Shown: positions 1-7,154 of the stretch, piece by piece
How the letters are laid out: each line of letters starts with the position of its first letter
How positions within the stretch are numbered: the stretch's first letter is position 1
Assembly: GCA_913058555.1 (NCBI GenBank)
Contig: CAJXRJ010000201.1
Location: 1 to 10,650 of the forward strand
DNA from: an uncultured bacterium
Lineage (GTDB): Bacteria; Planctomycetota; UBA1135; GCA-002686595
Direction: 5' to 3'
DNA length: 10,650 bases
Position numbers and translations under genes: made by a program
Notes under the pieces: generated by a model
Databases searched by the model: none
What the model was told of the DNA's origin: nothing
What the model saw: only the letters and a program-made list of their open reading frames with translations

Positions 1-35
1 TATCGTCGGCAGCGTCAGATGTGTATAAGAGACAG
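1..35 (+). other. Nextera Read 1 adapter (non-biological sequence)
   Basis: Bases 3-16 match the Illumina Nextera Read 1 overhang and bases 17-35 match the 19-bp Tn5 mosaic end AGATGTGTATAAGAGACAG used in tagmentation. The leading TA would be the last two bases of an i5 index; S506 and S507 both end that way. This is library sequence, not part of the genome. Translation across it gives the familiar artefact peptide MCIRDR, so any frame that starts at base 19 is false. Genuine DNA begins at base 36. Confidence 0.98.
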
Positions 36-550
36 GCTACGGATCGGGCGTCGTCGTGCGCGGCGCTGGGTTCCTTTTGAACAACGAAATGGGGGACTTC
101 AATCCAGAGCCGGGCGTGACCAACGAGAACGGCCGCATCGGGACGGCGGCGAATCTGATCCGTCCGGAGAAGCGGATGCTGAGTTCGATGACGCCTACGA
201 TCGTCACGAAGGATGGCAAGGTCGTGCTCGTGACCGGCAGCCCCGGCGGCCGCACCATCATCAACACGGTGCTCTGCGTGACCCTGAACGTGCTCGAGTT
301 CGAGATGGGAATCCGCGACGCCGTCGACGCCGCGCGCATGGACCACGAGTGGTTCCCGGATCGAGTGCGCTTCGTGGCCGCGGACGGAGAGCACAAAGCC
401 CTGGCGGAGAAGCTCCGCGCCATGGGCCACGAGGTCCGCTCGAGCCGGGGCCAGGGCGACGCGAATTCGATCCTGGTGGCGCCAGACGGGGTCCTTCAGG
501 GCGCGGCGGACGGCGAGTACGGCGCCGCAGCAGCCCCCCGGAAGGACTAA
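36..550 (+). CDS. ggt: Gamma-glutamyltransferase, C-terminal part (5' end cut off)
   Basis: This is the end of the small (catalytic) subunit of gamma-glutamyltranspeptidase, which cleaves or transfers the gamma-glutamyl group of glutathione and related peptides, usually in the periplasm or outside the cell. The open frame runs from the adapter junction (first full codon at 38) to TAA at 548-550, about 170 residues. Visible family marks, in order: YGSGVVV, then FLLNNEMGDF, whose last Asp aligns with the glutamate-binding Asp433 of the E. coli enzyme; RPEKRMLSSMTPTIV, with the substrate-binding Ser pair; and GSPGG, the oxyanion-hole glycines. The Thr nucleophile and the autoprocessing site lie upstream and are not in the window. 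The Gly in NNEMGDF replaces a common Asp. The gene converges on dapF, with 15 bp between the stops. No internal start should be used: the GTG at 56 is just a mid-protein codon. Confidence 0.93.
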
Positions 551-565
551 CGAAGGGAGCGGCGG

Positions 566-1396
566 TCAGAGTGTGCCGTGGAAGCAGTGTGCGACGGGGC
601 CGGACATCACGGCGTGATGATCCTCGCGAAGGACAATCCCAACCTCGCCGCCGGGCTGTTCTACGACGATGTGGCTCGCGCCTGTCAGGCCTCGTGCGCG
701 CGCCGCGAAGGCCGCTGCGCAGGCGCCGCTGCCGCAGGCCTCGGTCAGGCCCGCGCCACGCTCATAGACCTTGAGGCGGAGTCTGCTGTCCGATAGCAGA
801 GTGGCTATGCCGACGTTGACGGACTCGGGAAACAATGGATGGCGCTGTACCTCGGGGGCGAGCGCTACGAGGTCGATCGCGTCCACATCGCCGACGAAGA
901 ACACGGCGTGCGGATTGCCCACGTTGAGCGCGGCGGGGTCCGACAGATCGCCCACCGTGAGATCCAAGTTCAACGTATCCCGCTCCTGGCTCAGGGGCAC
1001 GTCCTTCCAGTGCATGCTGACGCGCCCCATGTCGCAGCTCACCAGTCGGTCACCGATTCGGCGACAGTCCAGCACGCCGGCCAGGGTTTCGATTCGAACG
1101 TGATCCGTGGACGACTCCTCCATGAGGAGCCAGGCGACGCAGCGGGTGGCGTTTCCACAGGCTTCGGCTTGCTGGCCGGTTGGGTTATAGAGCCGCATGA
1201 ATAGGTCGGCGTCCTGCCCCGTGGGTTCCAATACCACGAGCTGGTCGCCGCCAACGCCGACCCGCGGATCACAGATTCGGACGATCTCCGCCACGGGGGG
1301 ACGGAAGGGCACCGTCCGGCCGTCGACGATCACAAAGTGATTCCTGAGCCCGTGCATCTTGATGAACGCGCGCCCAGCACTCGCTTGGAGCTTCAT
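566..1396 (-). CDS. dapF: Diaminopimelate epimerase DapF
   Basis: DapF interconverts LL- and meso-diaminopimelate in the cytoplasm, the penultimate step of lysine synthesis and the source of the peptidoglycan cross-linking residue. The product is 276 aa, the normal length. Both catalytic cysteines are visible: Cys80 in ACGNATRC and Cys221 in ERGAGLTEACGSGACA. The substrate-binding Asn19, Asn71, Asn161 (GNPH), Glu212 and Arg213 are also present. The ATG at 1396 was chosen because AAGGAG lies 8 nt before it and the family's N-terminal KMHG begins 12 residues later; the frame stays open 30 codons further upstream without a better start. Near the N-terminus the usual HGLGNDF reads HGLRNHF, two changes at normally conserved positions. 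The overall style (GVGGDQ, ACGNATRC, HPLFP, ERGAGLT) reminds me of alphaproteobacterial DapF. The hydrolase gene upstream on the same strand ends 157 bp away. Confidence 0.96.
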   Translation of the reverse strand: MKLQASAGRAFIKMHGLRNHFVIVDGRTVPFRPPVAEIVRICDPRVGVGGDQLVVLEPTGQDADLFMRLYNPTGQQAEACGNATRCVAWLLMEESSTDHVRIETLAGVLDCRRIGDRLVSCDMGRVSMHWKDVPLSQERDTLNLDLTVGDLSDPAALNVGNPHAVFFVGDVDAIDLVALAPEVQRHPLFPESVNVGIATLLSDSRLRLKVYERGAGLTEACGSGACAAAFAARARGLTGASHIVVEQPGGEVGIVLREDHHAVMSGPVAHCFHGTL

Positions 1397-1404
1397 CGTC
1401 TGAT

Positions 1405-1410
1405 CTCCTT
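1405..1410 (-). promoter_or_regulatory. Ribosome binding site of dapF
   Basis: The minus strand reads AAGGAG, a near-perfect Shine-Dalgarno sequence, 8 nt before the ATG at 1396. It decides the dapF start against the longer open frame. No equally strong site precedes the serine hydrolase or FG-GAP genes in this window. Confidence 0.85.
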
Positions 1411-1521
1411 CGCTGCAGGTCGTCGGGCCATCGCCCCGTGCGGACTGATGAACCCTAATTTGAGCTTTGATGTGCCATGCGACCATTCAGCAACCTCGCG
1501 GATGCCCGAAGGCCTGCCGCG

Positions 1522-1537
1522 CCGGACGCCCGTCCGG
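1522..1537 (-). terminator. Small GC hairpin after the serine hydrolase gene (weak terminator candidate)
   Basis: CCGGACG at 1522-1528 is the exact reverse complement of CGTCCGG at 1531-1537. It lies 16 bp beyond the hydrolase stop (1554-1556) in the direction of transcription and before dapF. The loop is only 2-4 nt and no T-run follows, so it may attenuate rather than terminate, or may be a chance palindrome in GC-rich DNA. An AT-richer patch around 1450-1475 between it and dapF could hold a dapF promoter, but I cannot assign -35 and -10 boxes. Confidence 0.25.
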
Positions 1538-1553
1538 ACCGCCTGGGAATCGG

Positions 1554-3122
1554 TCATGGCATCCTGCTCACATCGAGCCGCTGGACCCCGGCATGGCGCT
1601 TCGGTGACAGCGTGAAGTAGACCCGCAAGTCCTTGTCCCTCGCCCGGATCACGAAGGTGCCACGGAGTTGATTGACGGCTTGGATCGGGTCCACGGAGAG
1701 GATCGGGCCCGCCTCGTCCAAGAGCTTCTGCACGCTTCGCATGCGATCCCCGCGGGATTGGTCAAGGTAGAAGTTGTCCGCGAGGATCTCGTTCCCGAGT
1801 TCGACGTCCCAGGTCGTCAGCAGCTGGACCAGCTGGGGCACGCGCTCCTCTAAGATGTCGGAGGCGGGGAGCTCGCGTGGTGGGAGCTGGGCCCCGTCGA
1901 AGAGCAGCTGCCCGACCTCCTCATGGGCTGGGCGGGACGATCCGTACCGGTGGTTGGAGAAGGAGATGATCGCGACTCCGTGCTCGGGGAAGAACTGGTA
2001 GTTGCTCCCGAATCCGGGGAGGCCGCCCGTGTGTTCGATGCGACGTACACCGTGACAGTCGGTGCGAGCGAACAGTCCATAGCCGTAGCCGCGCATGCTG
2101 GGACAGGGCGCGCCGTCAGGGCTCTTCGCATCGGGGGAGAGCCGCTGTGTGGCAGGGCGATGCATCTCGCGGACGGTGCTGCGCTTCACCGGACCATCGT
2201 CGGGATCGCTGCGCGGGGGCCACGCCGACAGTTGAAAGGCGACGTACTTGCTGAAGTCGTTGATCGAAGTGATGAGGCCACCAATCGCCCCGAACGCTCC
2301 CGTGTGTAGCATCGGCTCTGGCACCCATTGCCCGTCCTTCCAGAGATACCCCAAGGCGAGTCGCTCGGCGGGCACGTTCGTGTACTCCCAGTGCGTATCC
2401 TCCATCCCGAGCGGCACGAGAATCTCGTCGGTGATGTAGTCCTGGTACCGCTGCCCGGAGACCCGCGTGATCACCGTTCCGAGCATCCCGTAGCCGAGGT
2501 TGCTGTATTCGTAGCCGGTGGACGGGACGGTCGACATCGACAGACCCTCCTCGAGGACTCCCATGAAGACTTGGTCCGAGTCCTCCAGGTGTCGATCGGC
2601 CCAGGGGTTGTCCTCCGGGAAGCCCGACGTCATCGTCATCAGGTTCTCGATGGTGATGTGGGGCGAGTCGCTCGTTGGGTACTGGTGACGGCGTAGTTCG
2701 GGGATGTAGCTAACGACCGGGTCCTGGAGGGAAAGCTGGCCCGCGTCCCTGAGTTTCAAGATCGCCATGGCCGTGAAGCTCTTCGTCATCGAAGCGATGT
2801 GGAAGCCTGAGTCCGCGGTCACGGGCTCCTGTGTCCGGAGGTTCACGACGCCCAGGCCGTCGGCGAGAACCAGCTCGCCGTCGACGAGAAGCCCGAAGGC
2901 ATGTCCCGGGTAGTGGTTGTCGTGGGCGTTCCGTTCAAACACCCCGCGGACCGCCGGAAGCAATCCTTGAATGCGCTCCAGACGCCCCGCGTCCGTGAAG
3001 CGCGGTGGCACGTAGCCTGAATGGGCGGGATCGAACCTCAGCGGACTCAGGGTCGCGGCATCTCCCCCGCACGCGGAGAGGAGCGCGAGGATCGCCAGTG
3101 TCAGTGAAGTCCGAGTTCTCAT
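1554..3122 (-). CDS. Lipoprotein serine hydrolase, class C beta-lactamase/penicillin-binding-like family
   Basis: This 522-aa protein belongs to the serine beta-lactamase-like superfamily, whose members act as beta-lactamases, D-alanyl peptidases or esterases; the substrate cannot be read from sequence. The three active-site motifs are present: SMTK at 111-114 (nucleophile Ser111, base Lys114), YSN at 206-208 and HTGG at 364-367. The ATG at 3122 gives a short basic N-terminus, a hydrophobic stretch and a lipobox LSAC with Cys18, so it is probably a lipid-anchored envelope protein. An open frame 32 codons longer would lose this signal, so I prefer the shorter start although no good ribosome site precedes it. 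Residues from about 420 to 522 form an extra C-terminal domain of the kind seen beyond the catalytic core in long serine hydrolases. At about 520 aa it is much longer than AmpC (about 380 aa), which argues against a classical antibiotic-resistance enzyme. Upstream lies the gene-poor 3123-3776 stretch. Confidence 0.9.
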   Translation of the reverse strand: MRTRTSLTLAILALLSACGGDAATLSPLRFDPAHSGYVPPRFTDAGRLERIQGLLPAVRGVFERNAHDNHYPGHAFGLLVDGELVLADGLGVVNLRTQEPVTADSGFHIASMTKSFTAMAILKLRDAGQLSLQDPVVSYIPELRRHQYPTSDSPHITIENLMTMTSGFPEDNPWADRHLEDSDQVFMGVLEEGLSMSTVPSTGYEYSNLGYGMLGTVITRVSGQRYQDYITDEILVPLGMEDTHWEYTNVPAERLALGYLWKDGQWVPEPMLHTGAFGAIGGLITSINDFSKYVAFQLSAWPPRSDPDDGPVKRSTVREMHRPATQRLSPDAKSPDGAPCPSMRGYGYGLFARTDCHGVRRIEHTGGLPGFGSNYQFFPEHGVAIISFSNHRYGSSRPAHEEVGQLLFDGAQLPPRELPASDILEERVPQLVQLLTTWDVELGNEILADNFYLDQSRGDRMRSVQKLLDEAGPILSVDPIQAVNQLRGTFVIRARDKDLRVYFTLSPKRHAGVQRLDVSRMP

Positions 3123-3728
3123 GGTTCGATGGATCGGGGCAGCGTTCGGCAGACGCGGGAGCCTGCGTGACGAGTACCGTACCAACCCCTGGGTGGGGCG
3201 TTCGTGCTTGGATGCCACTCAGGGAACCTCCGGGGCGGCTGGCGCGCAGGTTGGAGAGCTGAGGTACCCGTCTGGCTGCTCGGCAGGGACCTTGGGCAGG
3301 CGCATCCGGGCCGACTCCCCCGTCACCATCGTTTGCTTCAACGAGCGATCCAGGTCCTCCGTCGTCTGCCATGGGCCAGCCGAAGCACCACATGCCCGTG
3401 GCTCCCAGCCGTGTTGAGCTGAAACCAGCCACCCTGCGGCCAAGTTCATGGCGAACGGGAGCTCAGTTGGTCGATGACGATGCCTGCGGGGCCGAATGCA
3501 CTGAGTGCCAAGCTCCGGCGGCAGGGCGAGGGGAGAGTCCTGAGCGTAGGGGGGCGTCCGCGGATCCTTCAGGGCTCCCGGCTCGCTGTCACGCCAAACA
3601 CCCAGGCCCCTCCCGGCACGTCAACCCGGTTCGCAGCGGGCGCATGTTTGGGATACAGCGTCCGCTACGGGCGGCCCGCTACGGGCGGATTATGGAACCC
3701 TGTCTCTTGGCCTGATTGGGACCGGCCA
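3123..3728. other. Gene-poor stretch between the FG-GAP and serine hydrolase genes
   Basis: I find no supportable gene here. Several open frames exist on both strands, as expected at this GC content, but their translations are rich in Arg, Pro and Gly, lack recognisable motifs or signal peptides, and run into neighbouring genes antisense. The stretch should hold the promoter of the serine hydrolase (minus strand, near 3123-3300), but I see no convincing -35/-10 pair. It contains the tandem repeat at 3662-3688 and borders the hairpin at 3729-3765. No tRNA-like cloverleaf was noticed. Confidence 0.6.
3662..3688. repeat. 13-bp direct tandem repeat
   Basis: CCGCTACGGGCGG occurs at 3662-3674 and again at 3676-3688, one base apart. 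The junction also forms a short palindrome (CGGGC at 3668-3672 against GCCCG at 3674-3678), so the unit could fold. It lies in non-coding DNA about 40 bp beyond the hairpin that follows the FG-GAP gene. The function is unknown; it may be a slippage product. Confidence 0.8.
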
Positions 3729-3765
3729 TCCCTGGCCCTGGCGGTGCGACCGACAGGGCCAGGGA
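3729..3765 (-). terminator. Strong hairpin just after the FG-GAP gene, probable terminator without T-run
   Basis: TCCCTGGCCCTG at 3729-3740 is the perfect reverse complement of CAGGGCCAGGGA at 3754-3765. After one G/A mismatch the stem continues with CGGT (3742-3745) and ACCG (3749-3752), leaving a 3-base loop. This makes 16 paired positions with one mismatch. It begins 11 nt past the stop of the gene ending at 3777. No T-tract follows on the minus strand, so it may end transcription in an I-shaped manner or protect the mRNA 3' end. Confidence 0.65.
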
Positions 3766-3776
3766 AGGGTTCAGCG

Positions 3777-6461
3777 CTAGCGAAGCTGAACGCTTACGCC
3801 CGTGGTGAAGCGGCTGGGTGGGCCGCCGCCAACGACTGGCGCCCGGTGCCAAATCTGGAAGGACCAAGACTCGCCCACCTGGGCGGGGATCGGTCCGCCG
3901 GGGAGCTCCAGGGCGCCAAGGTCGAGTTCGAGCCGGAACAGCCCACCGGGGCCAGAGTTCATGATCTGGCCAGGGCTGTCGTAACGGCCGATTGGGCCGG
4001 TCAGGCAAAGTGAGCCTTGGCTATTGGCGACCGGCATCGGAGACCCGATCGTGCGCGAGCCAATGGCCATTCCGAACACGTTGGCCGGGGCCCAGGCGCC
4101 GATCAAGGTGAGGCTGTTGTCGGCCAGGGCGTCGGAGCCTACGGCCGACAGAGGGGCGCTATCAGTGATGGGCGCCGCACAGAAGGCCGTGCCCACGTGG
4201 ACGGTGCCGAAGTTCTCGTGGGCGATGATCTCCCGCGTGTCGGATCCAACGACATCAAGGTCGCCGTCGCCGTCGAGGTCCAGGAGGGCAAAGGGCACTC
4301 GTAGTAGCCCTTCCACAGAGTCGATCAGGGGGAACCCGTCACGGAACTGGCCAGGTGCGTCTTGCTCCGCCAAGAGGTAAAGCTGGGGCCACGCTGTGTC
4401 TTGGTTGCCGAGGTAGATGAGGTCTTGGTCGCCGTCGCTATCGAAGTCGACCACCTGGACCGAGAGGAAGCCAAGGAGCGTGGGCGCTTCCGCCAAGGTG
4501 CTCGGTTGATCGAGGGATCCGCCCCCAAGGGAGCGCCAATGGACGACTCCGACAGCGGGGTCGTGCACGGTGACATCCTCCAGCCCATCGAGGTCCAAGT
4601 CGGCGACCTCGATTGACCTTGCCCCAAGGGAACCCGGGGCTTGGATCGGTGCGCCGAAGGAGGCACCCCCTGCACCGAGGTAGACGTTGAGGTGATAGAT
4701 ACCCGGGGTACCGGAGGCACGTGCCGCCACAAGGTCCCTATTGGAGTCACCATTCAGCTCCCCGACGTTGACAGCCACTGCTTGCTCGCTCACGTCCAAG
4801 GTAAGTGTGGCCGAGAAGCTACCGTTGCCATCGTTTGTGTAGAGCCAGGCTACCAATGCCGCATTCGCCGCGTCTATGCGCACCACCAAGACATCCACGT
4901 CCCCGTCGTCGTCCATGTCCTCGACGATGAACTGCCTCAGATTGCCAGCCGTCGTGATTGGCTGCGCAGCGGACTGGGTGAATTGCTGGTTTCCGTCGTT
5001 GAGCCAGAATTCGAAGCTATGGGTCCGCGTCAGCACGAGGTCGAGATCGGAGTCGCCGTCCACGTCGATCACGGATTGAAGAAGCCCGATCTCGGGCGGG
5101 CTGACCAGCAGCCTCGGCTCAGCCCTGGCGCCGAGCCCGAGATTCTCGATCCACTTCACATCCGCGATCGGACCCGTGGAGAAGACAATGTCGTTGTCGC
5201 CATCTTGGTCTAGGTCCGCGCTGAACGGGGCAAATGGCAGAAGGACCGATGACTGCGTCACTGCATTTTCGGGGCCGAAGATGCCACCCGCGAGCTGGCC
5301 GTCGCTGAGACGCCACGACAGCAGCCTGTCCGGCGCGCCCCTCTCCCAAGCCAGGTCGTCCTTGCCGTCGCTGTTGATATCGACCACGAACGAGTTCGGA
5401 GGGGGGTAACCGCCGAGGGCCGTGCCGGGGCCAAAGACGCCAGGAGCGGTTTGGAGGTAGATCACGGACTCAAAGCTGAAGAACGGCGGCGGGCCGAACA
5501 TCTCGACGACGATGGCGTCAAGGTCGCCGTCGCCGTCGAGATCCATGAGCTTGGTGGCGCCGTCAGCGGTCAGGGTGCCGAAGGTCGTGCCAAACCGGAC
5601 CGGCGCGGCGAAGGAAGTGCCACCCTGCCCAAGGTAGTAGCGGACGTTGTTCCCGACGAGCTGCACGTAATCAGTCGTTCCGTCCCCGTCGATGTCCGTG
5701 AACTCGCCGGGGAACCTGAGCGTCTCTCCGCCCGAAGCCTGAATTGACGCAATGGCTGCGAATGCGCCGGACCCCAGGCCCTGTGCATATTGCAGGTCAA
5801 AGGACGAGCTGTTGGTCGCGAGATCCAGAATGCCGTCGCTATTGATGTCCGCGATGGCATAGCTCGCGCCGCTGATCGCTGGGACCGCGACCACGGGCGC
5901 GCCGTACGCTCCGACGAGGGACGGGAAGTAGATCAGCTCGGAGCCCGATCCGGTGGACCGGCTCAATACTAGGTCGAGACTTCCATCCCCTGTGAGGTCG
6001 GCCACTTTCAGCTCCCCGTGGGAACCGATGCCCTGGAAAAGAGGCTCGGTCTGGAAGTTCCCGGCGCCATCATTGATCATTCGGACGAGCGTTGAGCTTT
6101 CGTCCAGGTCGCGATCCACGAGAGCGACCGCGTCGAGGTCGCCGTCCCCGTCGAGGTCCCCCGTGGCGTAGGTCGAAACGAGGCCAGAGTCTGCGCCAGC
6201 GCGCCTGGGTCGTTCGAAGTTCCCCACGCCGTCAGCAACGAGGAGGGCCAAGCCGGGCGTCGCTGAAGAGGCGACCAAGAAATCGAGGTGGCCGTCACCC
6301 GTGAAGTCACCGGGCATGGGTAGGCGGGCTTGACTGACCGAGTAGGTGAGCGGGTATTGGGACCCGAGGGGGAAGTCCTGACTGGCCGCGTCTCTTGTGA
6401 GCGCTGCGATGGCGGCTGCTGCGACAAGCGTCGTGGCCGATGAAGAATGGGTGCGAGCCAT
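3777..6461 (-). CDS. Secreted FG-GAP/VCBS repeat protein, 14 repeats plus C-terminal module
   Basis: This 894-aa exported protein has no enzymatic motif; FG-GAP repeats form beta-propellers used for adhesion or binding, and calcium binding stabilises them. Residues 1-27 look like a signal peptide (hydrophobic TLVAAAAIAAL, probable cleavage after AAS). Fourteen Asp-rich loops of the DxDxDGxxD type start at about residues 52, 102, 155, 205, 256, 307, 361, 416, 466, 515, 568, 621, 672 and 728, spaced 49-56 residues apart. That would fit two seven-bladed propellers, which is an inference. Residues 757-894 form a separate module with GPIGRY, NSGPGG and GESWSFQIWHR, containing the only two cysteines (761 and 819), possibly a disulfide. 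I recall similar endings on many planctomycete surface proteins. The start has no Shine-Dalgarno; the signal peptide supports it. DNA repeats such as GTCGCCGTCGCCGTC merely encode the Asp/Gly loops. The partner or ligand is unknown. Confidence 0.92.
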   Translation of the reverse strand: MARTHSSSATTLVAAAAIAALTRDAASQDFPLGSQYPLTYSVSQARLPMPGDFTGDGHLDFLVASSATPGLALLVADGVGNFERPRRAGADSGLVSTYATGDLDGDGDLDAVALVDRDLDESSTLVRMINDGAGNFQTEPLFQGIGSHGELKVADLTGDGSLDLVLSRSTGSGSELIYFPSLVGAYGAPVVAVPAISGASYAIADINSDGILDLATNSSSFDLQYAQGLGSGAFAAIASIQASGGETLRFPGEFTDIDGDGTTDYVQLVGNNVRYYLGQGGTSFAAPVRFGTTFGTLTADGATKLMDLDGDGDLDAIVVEMFGPPPFFSFESVIYLQTAPGVFGPGTALGGYPPPNSFVVDINSDGKDDLAWERGAPDRLLSWRLSDGQLAGGIFGPENAVTQSSVLLPFAPFSADLDQDGDNDIVFSTGPIADVKWIENLGLGARAEPRLLVSPPEIGLLQSVIDVDGDSDLDLVLTRTHSFEFWLNDGNQQFTQSAAQPITTAGNLRQFIVEDMDDDGDVDVLVVRIDAANAALVAWLYTNDGNGSFSATLTLDVSEQAVAVNVGELNGDSNRDLVAARASGTPGIYHLNVYLGAGGASFGAPIQAPGSLGARSIEVADLDLDGLEDVTVHDPAVGVVHWRSLGGGSLDQPSTLAEAPTLLGFLSVQVVDFDSDGDQDLIYLGNQDTAWPQLYLLAEQDAPGQFRDGFPLIDSVEGLLRVPFALLDLDGDGDLDVVGSDTREIIAHENFGTVHVGTAFCAAPITDSAPLSAVGSDALADNSLTLIGAWAPANVFGMAIGSRTIGSPMPVANSQGSLCLTGPIGRYDSPGQIMNSGPGGLFRLELDLGALELPGGPIPAQVGESWSFQIWHRAPVVGGGPPSRFTTGVSVQLR

Positions 6462-7154
6462 AGGGGTAGGGGAGTGGGGGTTTCGGAGTGGTACGGATCG
6501 AAGGGTGCGCTCGCGCTGCTTAGCACGAGGGGCCGCGTACGCTGAGGCCTACGGGCATGCCGCTGGCTGGTTACATGGTTTTGACGCACTCCATCGGCAC
6601 AGCGCCAGGCTCAGCCTCTGCTCTGGGCCGGGTAGCGGCGCGCGTTCGGAGGTTCACCATCCTATCTTTTTCATGCGCTGGTGCCTTTGGCCCCGCCGCA
6701 GAGGCCATCTCGTCAGATTCGAGCGCTGAGTTTTGAGCGATGGAGCATCCCGAGGCCCATAAAGTCACGGGTCCACCCGAGGTGCGAGGCCCCGCTATCG
6801 CGTCTAGAGTCTCAAGGAATACGACCGCGGACCCCCTTCGCGCACTCTTCCCACCACTGGGTGTCGGCCTCGCCTTGCGGAATCACACGACTCCGTCGCG
6901 CCGAATCGTAGAGCTCGAGGTGTCTTTCTTGCGACCGGCGTTGGGTCTAGCCATGGACCTGATCCTCGATGACGAGGGCCTTGCGATCGTGAGCGACACG
7001 GAAGGCCAGCAGCAACAAACGGCGGCCTTCCAGCATCACCAGCTTCGCACGCCGCTGGTTAGGGTGATGGAGGCGCGGTTCCCGTGCCCGGACAGCCTCT
7101 TCTCAGGGGCGAGCCTAGCAAACTCTCGCGCGCCTTTTCTTTCCAAGGCTAACC
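6462..7154. other. Long intergenic stretch with no supported gene
   Basis: This stretch separates the divergent FG-GAP gene (minus) and small secreted-protein gene (plus), so it should carry promoters for both. I cannot point to convincing -35/-10 pairs. A plus-strand open frame starts at 6740 and runs to 7585 through the small gene, but it has no recognisable domain and loses to the frame with a signal peptide. A short inverted repeat GGAAGGCC (7000-7007) / GGCCTTCC (7024-7031), with a 16-nt loop, lies about 125 bp before the small gene. A weaker 7-bp hairpin lies at 6608-6629. Part of the stretch (about 6940-7130) reads as a fairly clean frame on both strands and could be a decayed gene fragment, which I could not identify. 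Confidence 0.5.

Noticed and set aside
17..35. Tn5 mosaic end that could be read as a transposon terminus
   Set aside because: It is joined to the Nextera Read 1 overhang, and the same end at the right is joined to the Read 2 overhang and an index, so it is library adapter, not a natural element.
19..774. Open frame beginning in the adapter and running antisense or out of frame to ggt and dapF
   Set aside because: It starts with MCIRDR from adapter sequence, is Arg-rich and has no motifs; ggt and dapF explain the region.
3700..3708. CTGTCTCTT inside the window, matching nine bases of the mosaic end
   Set aside because: The match stops after nine bases and a 9-mer can occur by chance in 10 kb, so it does not show a chimeric junction.
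3474..4013. 179-codon plus-strand frame in the gap before the FG-GAP gene
   Set aside because: No recognisable domain or signal, and its second half is antisense to the conserved C-terminal module of the FG-GAP protein.
4259..4276. GTCGCC/GTCGAG hexamer-like repeats, also at 5523-5540 and 6139-6155
   Set aside because: They encode the Asp-Gly-Asp calcium loops, so they reflect protein repeats rather than a microsatellite or a CRISPR array.
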